NCBI RefSeq assembly: GCF_004362055.1
Contig: NZ_SNXB01000004.1
Coordinates: forward strand, 372,001-436,000
Source: Flavobacterium sp. 245
GTDB lineage: Bacteria > Bacteroidota > Bacteroidia > Flavobacteriales > Flavobacteriaceae
DNA length: 64,000 nt
Direction of reading: 5' to 3'
Under the pieces are notes generated by a model. The model saw nothing but the letters and a program-made list of their open reading frames with translations. It searched no databases and was not told where the DNA came from. This document shows, piece by piece, positions 57,313 through 64,000 of the stretch. A program made the position numbers and the translations under genes. Within the stretch, counting starts at the first letter, position 1; every line of letters begins with the position of its first letter.

Positions 57313-57492
57313 AATATGATACATAACAAACATCTATCTGGAACGTTTGTATTATTAATTTTTTTATTCGTGTTTAAATAAATTATAAAACGATTGAGGA
57401 GCGAAACTTAAACATTTGTTTCCATCTAATATTCACAAAACAGAAACCTGAAAAGTTTCTGATTAAAATCGTAATTTCGACAAAAACAACCA

Positions 57493-57628
57493 GCCCATAA
57501 CAGCTACTACAACGGATTTGGGCAATAGGTTAATGGAAAGTTGGTTTTCTATTTGGGATGATTTGGCAGATCCGAATAATGGGCTTAATTTAGACCCAAA
57601 CCCGCTGTAGTATCGGAACGTTATGAGC
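57493..57628 (+). repeat. attC-like site 4
   Basis: Left end GCCCATAAC (57493-57501) pairs with its cassette's start; including flanks (57488-57501 against 56806-56819) 13 of 14 bases match. Right end GTTATGAGC (57620-57628). Body as in site 1. Confidence 0.87.
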
Positions 57629-57661
57629 AATTTCACAGAACTTTAATCTAAAATAGAACGG

Positions 57662-58132
57662 ATGTTATTTAACCGACAAATTACGGAATGGGAACACATC
57701 GTTAATGGAAGGTGTGATATCGAGTTTGATTATGTCGCAATTGATAGCATTGGTCAACTTGCAATTTTTAGCACATTTAATAGAGGATTTAAACCAAAGA
57801 TTGTGACCAAATCTTTCGAAGATTTCTTAAAATTGGATGAGTTCATGGAAACGTTACCGAAAATAGCAAACCCAATACAAAAAACAGAAAGTGACGGTAT
57901 CTATGATGACTGGAAAAAGTATGCGGAATTAGGCTTTTATGCTTATGACAATCAAGATGTGCACAGAACAAATAAATTAGAACGATACGACATTATTTAC
58001 CACCCAGAAGAGCCTTTGAATATAGAAAGCCAAACAGAACTTAAAAAGTTTGAAAATATTATTCCGAAATTTGATTTAGTGTTTGGAGAAAATTTAAAGT
58101 TTGAGGAATTAGAAAAAACATTGAGAGAATAG
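57662..58132 (+). CDS. Cassette 5: soluble hypothetical protein
   Basis: 156 aa, no signal peptide. Starts with an aromatic, acidic region (TEWEHIVNGRCDIEFDYVAIDS, IGQLAIFSTFNRGFKP) and ends in a charged helical part. No recognised family; the layout of a small acidic domain of this kind is often seen in immunity-type or unknown cassette proteins, but that is only an impression. Its stop codon is at the edge of the attC-like pairing. Confidence 0.6.
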   Translation: MLFNRQITEWEHIVNGRCDIEFDYVAIDSIGQLAIFSTFNRGFKPKIVTKSFEDFLKLDEFMETLPKIANPIQKTESDGIYDDWKKYAELGFYAYDNQDVHRTNKLERYDIIYHPEEPLNIESQTELKKFENIIPKFDLVFGENLKFEELEKTLRE

Positions 58133-58137
58133 AAACT

Positions 58138-58274
58138 GCTCATAACAGCCACTACAACGGATTTGGGCAATTGGCTTAATGGAAAAATAGTCTTGTATTT
58201 GGGACGATTTGGCTAATCCGGAAATAGGGCTTAATTTAGTCCCAAACCCGCTGTAGTTCCAGAACGTTGGTGGC
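58138..58274 (+). repeat. attC-like site 5
   Basis: Left end GCTCATAAC (58138-58146); with flanks (58132-58146) 14 of 15 bases pair with the cassette's start at 57620-57634. Right end GTTGGTGGC (58266-58274). Body as in site 1. Confidence 0.87.
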
Positions 58275-58296
58275 AAGCAAAAACAGAAATCGTGAA

Positions 58297-59610
58297 ATGA
58301 AAGAAATAATTAGAAATAGAATTTATGAATTCTTTATAACATCCTCTGATTTTAACGGAATTTCTTTGAGAAATATCTCTGAAGAATTTAACATTGAATA
58401 TAAAGATTCCATAGATATAATAAAAGAACTTGTAAACGAAGAAATAGTTTCTATTCAATCGAGTGGCAATCCTCACATTATTAGAATTCAACATTATCCT
58501 ACTGATATTCAAATCAAGATACTTGAAGATGCAAAAAAAAATATACAAACAAAAAGAAAAATTGGCAGTATAACGATAGTTTCTGAAAACACTGATTATC
58601 CAATTTGTCTTTATCCTTCAAAAAAATATCTTCTTGAAAATAGAGATTTAGAGGAATTTAACAATTCGAAATACACTCAACAACTTTCTCTTGGAGAACC
58701 TCATTTGAAACCTATATTCTTTGAAATAGAAGTTTTAGATAGATATTTTAATGACCCTAGATTTGATTTTAATTTTGAAGACTATTCAGGTAAAATCTCT
58801 TGTAAATATGACGAAAATAATAATCCAATAGTAAGAGAAGAAGACCAAATATTTTTGAATACATTTGGTTTGGGAGCTGATGAAAATGGAAATAGATTAG
58901 CCGTAGTTTATTTAAGATATTTAAAAGACTTAACTAGTGAACATCAGGTGTTTTGGAAAAGTAGAGAAAAAAACGGCAACTGCAAAATGCTTGAAGAATA
59001 CTACCAAAATACAATTGAAGGAGATTGGACATTTTCATATTCAATCTTTTCAGGTTTTTTAGGCGAGCTCAAATGTTTAAATGATTTAACCGAATTAATT
59101 TTTTCAAAACCACTATTCCGCAAAACATTTGAAAACGAAAATAGACCAAAAGAATTTACATTTTTCTTCACACCAACTTTAAAAAACTACAATGATTTCA
59201 TTTTACTATTAGACAAAATGATTTCTGAAAATATCAATAAAGACTTTTTTGAAGGAAAAGTAGAACTTTATATTTTAAAAGATATTGAAAATGGAATGGT
59301 TGAAAGAATTTCAAAAGGTACACTTCAACTTTTTGAAGAATGGTTAACTTCTATTTTTAAAGTTAAAGGCGATGATTCATTAAGTGATTTGTTCAAAATT
59401 TTAAAAAAAATAAGAAGAGAAAGACAAAATCCCGCACACAGAATTGACGAAAACGTATATGACCTTAAATTTGTAGAAAAACAAAAAGAAATGATAAAAG
59501 ACGCATATCATACTTTTAGAAATTTAAGACATATATTTCAGCAACATCCTCACGCCAAATCATTTATTGTTCCTGAATGGTTAGTAAATGGAAAAATGGA
59601 AATATATTGA
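58297..59610 (+). CDS. Cassette 6: large protein with winged-helix-like N-terminus and HEPN-like motif
   Basis: 437 aa from ATG 58297; a TTG at 58267 lies on the recombination junction and is rejected. Residues ~1-70 look like a winged helix (SLRNISEEFNIEYKDSIDIIKEL). The centre is an acidic aromatic-rich domain of unknown type. A helical C-terminal region carries R376-QNPA-H381 (Rx4H) inside IRRERQNPAHRID, followed by long helices with KEMIKDAYHTFRNLRHIF. Rx4-6H in an all-helical C-terminus is the active-site signature of HEPN RNases, which occur in defence and toxin systems. It is by far the longest cassette gene. Confidence 0.6.
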   Translation: MKEIIRNRIYEFFITSSDFNGISLRNISEEFNIEYKDSIDIIKELVNEEIVSIQSSGNPHIIRIQHYPTDIQIKILEDAKKNIQTKRKIGSITIVSENTDYPICLYPSKKYLLENRDLEEFNNSKYTQQLSLGEPHLKPIFFEIEVLDRYFNDPRFDFNFEDYSGKISCKYDENNNPIVREEDQIFLNTFGLGADENGNRLAVVYLRYLKDLTSEHQVFWKSREKNGNCKMLEEYYQNTIEGDWTFSYSIFSGFLGELKCLNDLTELIFSKPLFRKTFENENRPKEFTFFFTPTLKNYNDFILLLDKMISENINKDFFEGKVELYILKDIENGMVERISKGTLQLFEEWLTSIFKVKGDDSLSDLFKILKKIRRERQNPAHRIDENVYDLKFVEKQKEMIKDAYHTFRNLRHIFQQHPHAKSFIVPEWLVNGKMEIY

Positions 59611-59624
59611 TAAATAAAAAGCCA

Positions 59625-59762
59625 GCCACCAACAGCCACTACAACAGATTTGGGCATTTGGCTTAATGGAAAAAATGGTCTTGTATTTGGGATGATTTGG
59701 CAAATCCGATAATAGGGCATAATTTAGTCCCAAACCTGCTGTAGTACAAGAGCGTTATGCTT
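59625..59762 (+). repeat. attC-like site 6
   Basis: Left end GCCACCAAC (59625-59633) is the exact complement of its cassette's start GTTGGTGGC. Right end GTTATGC at 59754. The change of the left end from CATAAC to ACCAAC together with the cassette start is a clear covariation. Confidence 0.87.
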
Positions 59763-59790
59763 CACGCGATCTACCTTAACCAAAGCTAAA

Positions 59791-60300
59791 TTGATAAACA
59801 AAAACAAACATATTGTTAAGACACTTGGTTCTGCAATTGACATCAATGGACGACCAAAAACTATTTGGGATAATATTACAAATGTAAAAATTGAACAGTT
59901 TTCGGATCCCACTATTTTTAAAATTCTTGACATACCAAAACCATTAAAAGCCGAGATTATTTCCGAAGGCCAAGGAGGTACAAGAATTGCATATTTTGAC
60001 AGTGGGAAAAAATTCATGCAAGAAATTTTAGTTTGGAAGCCTTTGACTGAATATTCATTTTCATTTAATCCCGAAAAAGGATTCAGAGTTTGTTACTTTT
60101 TTGAACTATCGGAGGGAGTTTTCCGAATACCATTTGGCGCTTATTATTTAACAACAGTTGGACAAACGACAACTTTAAAACTTACAACAACATATAGTAT
60201 TGATAGACGACTTTATTTTTTATTCAATATTCCAGTAAGACTAATTTTGAAAGCATTCCAGCGCTATCTTTTAACTTCAATTAAAAAAAACTCTGAATAA
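59791..60300 (+). CDS. Cassette 7, gene 1: SRPBCC-family protein
   Basis: 169 aa starting at TTG. A START/SRPBCC-type helix-grip fold is suggested by the opening IDINGRPKTIWDNITNVKIEQF, the strand KAEIISEGQGGTRIAYFD, SFSFNPEKGF and the long final helix IPVRLILKAFQRYLLTSI. Such domains bind hydrophobic ligands. Its stop overlaps the next gene's ATG by one base, so the two are coupled; the pair travels as one cassette. Confidence 0.7.
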   Translation: MINKNKHIVKTLGSAIDINGRPKTIWDNITNVKIEQFSDPTIFKILDIPKPLKAEIISEGQGGTRIAYFDSGKKFMQEILVWKPLTEYSFSFNPEKGFRVCYFFELSEGVFRIPFGAYYLTTVGQTTTLKLTTTYSIDRRLYFLFNIPVRLILKAFQRYLLTSIKKNSE

Positions 60301-60758
60301 TGAAAACAACTAAATTTACAGAGACTATTTTAATTAACGAGAATCCAGAACAGGTTTTTGATTTTACTCAAGATTATAATAAGCGATTAAAATGGGACAC
60401 ATTTTTGAGAAAAGCTGACTTAATTGACGGTGCAACAACCGCTGAAAAAGGAGTTAAAGCATATTGTGTGGCAAAAAATGGGCTTGGTATGGTAACGGAA
60501 TATGTTACTTATAATCGACCAAAGGTAACCGCAATAAAAATGATAGATAAATCATTTCTATTTAAATCATTTTTGGGTTCCTGGACATTCAAAGAAATAC
60601 ATAACGACAAAACAGAAGTTATCTTTCTATATTCTTTTTCACTTAGATTTCCGTTCAATTTATTAGAGAAATTTATAAAAAGAATTTTGCAAACAAACGT
60701 AAGACAGAGACTTATTGACCTTAAAATGAATATCGAAAAAGAAAGCGCGAAGACATAA
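60300..60758 (+). CDS. Cassette 7, gene 2: SRPBCC-family protein
   Basis: 152 aa. Opens TKFTETILINENPEQVFDFTQDYNKRLKWDTFL, the usual polyketide-cyclase/START-like start, with FLGSWTFKEIHNDKTEVIFLYSF and a C-terminal helix. Its stop codon (60756-60758) lies within the ATAAC of the following short recombination site. Paired with another SRPBCC gene. Confidence 0.75.
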   Translation: MKTTKFTETILINENPEQVFDFTQDYNKRLKWDTFLRKADLIDGATTAEKGVKAYCVAKNGLGMVTEYVTYNRPKVTAIKMIDKSFLFKSFLGSWTFKEIHNDKTEVIFLYSFSLRFPFNLLEKFIKRILQTNVRQRLIDLKMNIEKESAKT

Positions 60759-60780
60759 CATCTACTACAGCGTTGGAGAT
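60745..60780 (+). repeat. Short attC-like junction (site 7)
   Basis: ATAACATCTACTACAGCG|TTGG (60755-60776). It matches only the left arm of the long sites (about 15 of 18), then passes directly into the next cassette's start GTTGGAGAT. Upstream bases GCGCGAAGACATAAC are imperfectly complementary to the start of cassette 7 (GTTATGCTTCACGCG). The ~110-bp central and right parts are missing. Confidence 0.65.
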
Positions 60781-60801
60781 AATTTTAAAAGACACCAGAC
60801 T

Positions 60802-61395
60802 ATGAACATAGCAGTTTTATTATTTGACGACTTTGAGACCTTAGACGTTTATGGTCCAGTAGAAGTTTTTGGACGACTTGGTGAATTATATAATATTAAG
60901 TTTTATTCGCTAAATGGTGGGCAAATAAAAAACAGACATGGGGTTTCTGCCTTGACCGAGAAATTGGAAGACCTTAACGACAACTTGGAAATATTTATAA
61001 TTCCGGGTGGCTTGGGTACAAGAAAAGAAGTTGAAAACAAATTACTCATAGACAAAATAAAAGAAATTTCAACATTCAGCAAATTCGTGTTGACAGTTTG
61101 CACGGGAAGTGCGCTACTTGCACGGACTGGGCTTTTAGACCACAAAACAGCAACATCAAATAAACGAGCATTTGCCTGGGTAATAACAAATGGGATAAAT
61201 GTAAATTGGAACAAAAAAGCGCGCTGGACAATTGACGATAAATATTATACATCATCAGGTGTAAGTGCTGGAATAGACATGGTATTGGGTTTCATAAGCG
61301 ACCGACACGGCATTGAATTTGCAAGACGAATTACATTTGAAATAGAATATAACTGGGTTGAAAACAAGGACAACGACACTTTTAAAGTAGAATAA
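60802..61395 (+). CDS. Cassette 8: DJ-1/PfpI-family protein
   Basis: 197 aa. Starts NIAVLLFDDFETLDVYGPVEVF, typical of the DJ-1/PfpI and isonitrile hydratase branch. The nucleophile elbow is VCTGSALLARTGLL with Cys100; later RWTIDDKYYTSSGVSAGIDM. No AraC HTH is attached. Possible hydratase, glyoxalase or amidase-type activity; role unknown. The only cassette gene with a well-known enzyme family. Confidence 0.85.
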   Translation: MNIAVLLFDDFETLDVYGPVEVFGRLGELYNIKFYSLNGGQIKNRHGVSALTEKLEDLNDNLEIFIIPGGLGTRKEVENKLLIDKIKEISTFSKFVLTVCTGSALLARTGLLDHKTATSNKRAFAWVITNGINVNWNKKARWTIDDKYYTSSGVSAGIDMVLGFISDRHGIEFARRITFEIEYNWVENKDNDTFKVE

Positions 61396-61403
61396 AAAAC
61401 TAC

Positions 61404-61538
61404 GGCCAACAGCCACTACAACGGATTTTGGCAATAGGTTTAATGGAAACTTGGTTTTGTATTTGTAATAATTTAGCAAATCCAAAAAATAGTGCTTAAT
61501 TTAGTGCCAAACCCGCTTTAGCGCCAGAACGTTAACGG
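61404..61538 (+). repeat. attC-like site 8
   Basis: Left end GGCCAAC (61404-61410), only its CCAAC pairing with the cassette start GTTGG at 60772. Right end GTTAACGG (61531-61538). Body like site 1, with several substitutions (TTTAGTGCCAAACCCGCTTTAG). Confidence 0.82.
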
Positions 61539-61565
61539 TAACCGTCGAGCAACTAAAACATAATA

Positions 61566-62147
61566 ATGACCAAAAGACAAGCAATAAAATATTCAATACT
61601 TAATTCCCTACTAATTTTAATTGGTGTTTTCATTCTTTATAAAGTTTGGTGGACACACGATGGTGCAAAATATTTAGGCATTATTGGCTATTTCATTATT
61701 GCGTTTGGTTCCTTTCTTTTAGGTGTTTCATTAACAAGAATTATTATTTCAACCAAAACAGACTTTGATTTCACAACGCTTTCTAACCCAAAAAAATATC
61801 AAATTCTAAAAGAAACAATTGGTTTTTCTAAAGTAAAAGTTATAAATACAATTTACTGTTCTTTGTCATTAATAATATTTGGAAGTACTGCATATGGTTT
61901 ATTTACTTTTCTAAATAAATACGAAAAAGAACAATTAAAAAACTTTGGGCGTCTACAAAAAGTGAGGATTTATGACATTCATTACAAAGGAAAGGGAAGT
62001 CGATATGCATTTTTCGAGTTCTATTTGGATGGAAAAAAATACACTAACGATTTAGATCCTAAAAATTACAACGTTGGTGACAGTGCGACCATAATATTTT
62101 CAACTCATAATACTGATATTGTAAAATGGGCTGATGATTTTGAATGA
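61566..62147 (+). CDS. Cassette 9, gene 1: membrane protein, DUF3592-like
   Basis: 193 aa. Three hydrophobic helices at about 9-25, 37-60 and 92-115, then a soluble C-terminal beta domain with GKGSRYAFFEFYLDGKKYTND and YNVGDSATIIFSTHNTDI. That resembles DUF3592 membrane proteins. It ends within the beginning of the next frame, so both genes move as one cassette. Confidence 0.6.
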   Translation: MTKRQAIKYSILNSLLILIGVFILYKVWWTHDGAKYLGIIGYFIIAFGSFLLGVSLTRIIISTKTDFDFTTLSNPKKYQILKETIGFSKVKVINTIYCSLSLIIFGSTAYGLFTFLNKYEKEQLKNFGRLQKVRIYDIHYKGKGSRYAFFEFYLDGKKYTNDLDPKNYNVGDSATIIFSTHNTDIVKWADDFE

Positions 62148-62154
62148 AGTAAAA

Positions 62155-62631
62155 ATGACAAGAATAATATTGACAATAGCGGTTTTGCTTTTTAATTATT
62201 TGACTTTTTCTCAAACTGCAAAAAAAGAGAATTATGCTTTGACAATCAAAAAAGGAAAAATTATAAAAGAAAATAAGCAAACATTTTGGATAATCCCTAC
62301 AACTCTGACCAACAACACTAAGGATACATTAAAGTATTACAGCATGTCTTGTTCATGGCAAGAGTTTTATTCGGTTGATAGTAATAAATTGCAAGTTGAA
62401 GGAAAAGATTGCGACAAAAATATCCCGACAATTTTGACACTTGCACCAAGACAATCAAGAACAGTGGAAAATAGGCTATTAATAAGCCAGAGAATTAATG
62501 CTTCTGAAATAAAATTCAAAATTGGCTTCAACTTAATGAAAGTATCTAGCAATCAAAAAAAATTTGACTTTGACTTCATAGAACAGCGGAAAAAGAAAAA
62601 CATAATTTGGTCAAACTTAATTTCAAGATAA
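62155..62631 (+). CDS. Cassette 9, gene 2: secreted hypothetical protein
   Basis: 158 aa from ATG 62155, chosen because it begins a clean signal peptide (TRIILTIAVLLFNYLTFSQ); a Met at 62134 would overlap the previous gene. The mature part is an Ig-like beta domain, with FWIIPTTLTNNTKDTLKYYSMSCSW and TLAPRQSRTVENRLLI. No family recognised. Confidence 0.6.
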   Translation: MTRIILTIAVLLFNYLTFSQTAKKENYALTIKKGKIIKENKQTFWIIPTTLTNNTKDTLKYYSMSCSWQEFYSVDSNKLQVEGKDCDKNIPTILTLAPRQSRTVENRLLISQRINASEIKFKIGFNLMKVSSNQKKFDFDFIEQRKKKNIIWSNLISR

Positions 62632-62650
62632 ATGAACAAATGGCCTGCAT

Positions 62651-62677
62651 GTAAAACCTTCTACAACGTTGGTGGCA
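62651..62677 (+). repeat. Short attC-like junction (site 9)
   Basis: GTAAAACCTTCTACAACG|TTGG. Like the other short junction it matches the left arm (CACTACAACG) and then continues directly into a cassette start, here GTTGGTGGCAAG (62668), nearly identical to the start of cassette 6 (58266). No complement to the start of cassette 9 was found. Confidence 0.6.
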
Positions 62678-62710
62678 AGTTTCGACTACATATAAAGAAA
62701 TCTAACAAAA

Positions 62711-63118
62711 ATGCAAAAAGGTTATAAAATTAGTTTTGTAATATATAGCGGAATAGTACTATTCTGTATCTTTTTTATGTATATCCTTAGTGAAGCAAGT
62801 GATGGACATAAAGCAACTTTTAGTTACTACCATTATTTAATAATTATAGTTGCTATAATGAGTATTTTACTATTATTAATATTTCCTCGAATTTCTATCA
62901 AAAAAAATAATCTAAAATTTATCACCGGACTTTCTACAATTGCATTTTTAACAGTTAGTTTATATTTCTCATTAAAAGCCCTCTTTTTATTTTTAAGTGA
63001 TAGTACATTTAGCGGGTCTAATACCGTAATCACAATATTTATTGGAATTTTTATAGTAACGATTATTTATCTGATCAAACATATAATATTAGAGCTAAGA
63101 GCCTACAAAAAGAAATAA
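62711..63118 (+). CDS. Cassette 10: small four-helix membrane protein
   Basis: 135 aa and almost entirely hydrophobic: helices near 8-26, 40-58, 70-93 and 103-125, with a basic tail ending YKKK. No recognised family. The cassette start is 42 bp upstream. Confidence 0.6.
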   Translation: MQKGYKISFVIYSGIVLFCIFFMYILSEASDGHKATFSYYHYLIIIVAIMSILLLLIFPRISIKKNNLKFITGLSTIAFLTVSLYFSLKALFLFLSDSTFSGSNTVITIFIGIFIVTIIYLIKHIILELRAYKKK

Positions 63119-63152
63119 AAAATGCCAATGTATAATTCGAAATAAAAAAAAT

Positions 63153-63277
63153 AGCTAATACAAAGGATCTGGGAAATTAACTTAATTGAAAGTTGATTTT
63201 GTATTTGAGACATTTGGCAAATCCGAAGAATGGGCTTAATTTAGTACTAAACCGACTGTAGTTCGAGAACATTTTGA
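63153..63277 (+). repeat. Decayed attC-like site 10
   Basis: The body is recognisable (TTAACTTAATTGAAAG, ATTTGGCAAATCCG, GGGCTTAATTTAGT, CGACTGTAGTTC). The left outer end is missing or scrambled (ATAGCTAATACAAAGG), and the right core is ATTTTGAG instead of GTTxxxx. Probably inactive, fixing cassettes 10 and 11 together. Confidence 0.7.
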
Positions 63278-63333
63278 GATCAGAAAAACATCGACTAACA
63301 GTACGTTTACACCATATTAAAATAACACAAACG

Positions 63334-63951
63334 ATGAATAAATTCATAATAATTGTAGTTTTCTCTTTTTTCTCTTGTCATAAATACAATGTTGATATCG
63401 AAAAAGGATTTACAAAAATTGATAGAAATTTTCAAGATAGAAATAAATTAATTGATAAGATTGAGCCTAATGAAAAATACCAATATTGGGAATTTGTCTT
63501 TTCTAATCCGGGATTACAAAGTGGGAAAGACAAAGTTCTTAGAAATGTTGGTGATAGTTTAATTAAGAGCAGATATAAAATAATAAATCCAAAAAAAGGC
63601 TTTTTTAATGAATGTATGCCTAGTTGGTGTTATTCATATATTGCTTATGTAAAAAATGGCAAAGTCAATTACGTCACAGATGAACAAGGCTTAAAAAACT
63701 TCATTGGAAATATTAATAGTCTTGAAGAAGCAATTTTGATTGCCAAATTAAATGATTTATGGTTTGACTCGGAAGAAATAAAAGCTGGTGCTTATAAAAA
63801 AACAAAAAATGGCTATGAGCTTTATTTAATGAAGTATTATAATTGTCCTGTAAAAATGGAATCAATTAAAGCGAATATTGATACAACTGGAAAATTTTCA
63901 TCCAAAAGTAATGGAATTTATTTCGAGTCTACAGATTGTATCGTTTCATAA
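63334..63951 (+). CDS. Cassette 11: hypothetical lipoprotein
   Basis: 205 aa from ATG 63334, which starts a lipoprotein signal (FIIIVVFSFFSC, Cys15); the open frame upstream to 63274 is a read-through of the repeat region. Mature part: FTKIDRNFQDRN, KYQYWEFVFSNPGLQSGKDK, ECMPSWCYSYIAYVKNGK, and ending with a Cys-containing YNCPVKMESI. Unknown function. Confidence 0.65.
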   Translation: MNKFIIIVVFSFFSCHKYNVDIEKGFTKIDRNFQDRNKLIDKIEPNEKYQYWEFVFSNPGLQSGKDKVLRNVGDSLIKSRYKIINPKKGFFNECMPSWCYSYIAYVKNGKVNYVTDEQGLKNFIGNINSLEEAILIAKLNDLWFDSEEIKAGAYKKTKNGYELYLMKYYNCPVKMESIKANIDTTGKFSSKSNGIYFESTDCIVS

Positions 63952-63955
63952 AAAT

Positions 63956-64000
63956 ACAGCACACAACAGCCGTATGGCAAGATTGCGAATTTTGTGATAA
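63956..64000 (+). repeat. Start of another attC-like site at window edge (partial)
   Basis: CACACAACAGCCGTATGGCAAGATT, beginning 9 bp after the stop codon, resembles the variant left arm of site 2 (CTAACAGCCGTTACACAAGATT). It is cut by the window end, so the array continues to the right. Confidence 0.55.

Larger units (their letters stand above)
54447..64000 (+). mobile_element. Integron-like gene-cassette array, at least 11 cassettes, runs off right edge
   Basis: Cassette boundaries inferred at G|TT junctions: 54447-55392, 55393-56101, 56102-56806, 56807-57620, 57621-58266, 58267-59754, 59755-60772, 60773-61531, 61532-62668, 62669-about 63271, and a last one beyond. Each holds one or two + strand genes. 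Most end in a ~136-bp attC-like imperfect palindrome. The first 7-15 bases of cassettes 1 to 6 are complementary to the start of their own terminal repeat. Sizes are 0.6-1.5 kb, as in integrons. No transposase is inside. Confidence 0.85.

Noticed and set aside
57324..57352. A third short recombination site inside cassette 4 (ATAACAAACATC...GAACGTTTG)
   Set aside because: It has ATAAC and GTT words but no match to the inner arm CTACAACG and no complement to a cassette start; most likely chance in AT-rich DNA.
55264..63277. The 136-bp repeats as MITEs or IS remnants
   Set aside because: They lie once after each gene unit in one orientation, show no target duplications, and their outer ends vary with the cassette start rather than being fixed as transposon ends are.
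55264..63277. CRISPR array
   Set aside because: Repeats are 135-138 bp, spacers are coding and 500-1350 bp, and there are no cas genes.
53301..64000. Prophage or integrative conjugative element headed by an integrase
   Set aside because: No phage structural, replication or conjugation genes, no tRNA target, and the repeated cassette-bounded layout with covarying ends is not explained by such an element.

Overview
This window looks like a chromosome segment of a Flavobacterium-type member of the Bacteroidota. The evidence is AT-rich DNA, no consistent Shine-Dalgarno sites, repeated -7 promoter elements of the form TAnnTTTG, and typical family content: a TonB-dependent receptor with a CarboxypepD-like plug extension, DUF4249, a PUR-domain protein, monomeric NADP isocitrate dehydrogenase, a porin O/P, a DUF5723 barrel and a long NusB. 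No rRNA, tRNA or CRISPR was seen.

Bases 1-53,150 are mostly ordinary chromosome. They hold stringent response (RelA/SpoT), purine synthesis (purA, guaB), pyrD, NUDIX, peptidase T, yajC/nusB, leucine dehydrogenase, trmD-rplS, icd, thiamine pyrophosphokinase, several alpha/beta hydrolases and many secreted proteins or lipoproteins. Accessory points are: a TetR regulator next to a TetX-like flavin monooxygenase (11.5-13.3 kb); a SatD/DUF3307 pair behind four operator-like palindromes spaced exactly 28 bp apart (19.05-19.16 kb); a formylglycine-generating enzyme with its catalytic Cys pair (24.2 kb); a cyclophilin-FKBP fusion (37.7 kb); a bacterial archaemetzincin lipoprotein (40.3 kb); and a REP-associated Y1 transposase flanked by REP palindromes (42.7-43.6 kb). 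Many intergenic gaps hold long perfect or near-perfect inverted repeats that probably act as terminators.

Bases 53,300-64,000 are the exceptional part: an integron-like gene-cassette array. A 347-aa XerC/D-like tyrosine recombinase is followed after about 100 bp by an attI-like junction, then by at least eleven cassettes, all on the + strand. Each cassette holds one or two genes and most end in a ~136-bp imperfect-palindromic repeat resembling attC. The decisive observation is that the first 7-15 bases of most cassettes (GTTAnnn...) are the reverse complement of the first bases of that cassette's own terminal repeat. This is the geometry expected when circular cassettes are cut at G|TT within a folded attC-type site. 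The recombinase lacks the extra IntI-specific segment between its catalytic Lys and His and is transcribed in the same direction as the cassettes, so it is not a classical IntI integron. Two junctions use much shorter sites, one repeat is decayed, and the array runs off the right edge. Cargo is mostly small lipoproteins, membrane proteins and unknowns, plus an SRPBCC pair, a DJ-1/PfpI protein and a large protein with an HEPN-like Rx4H motif.
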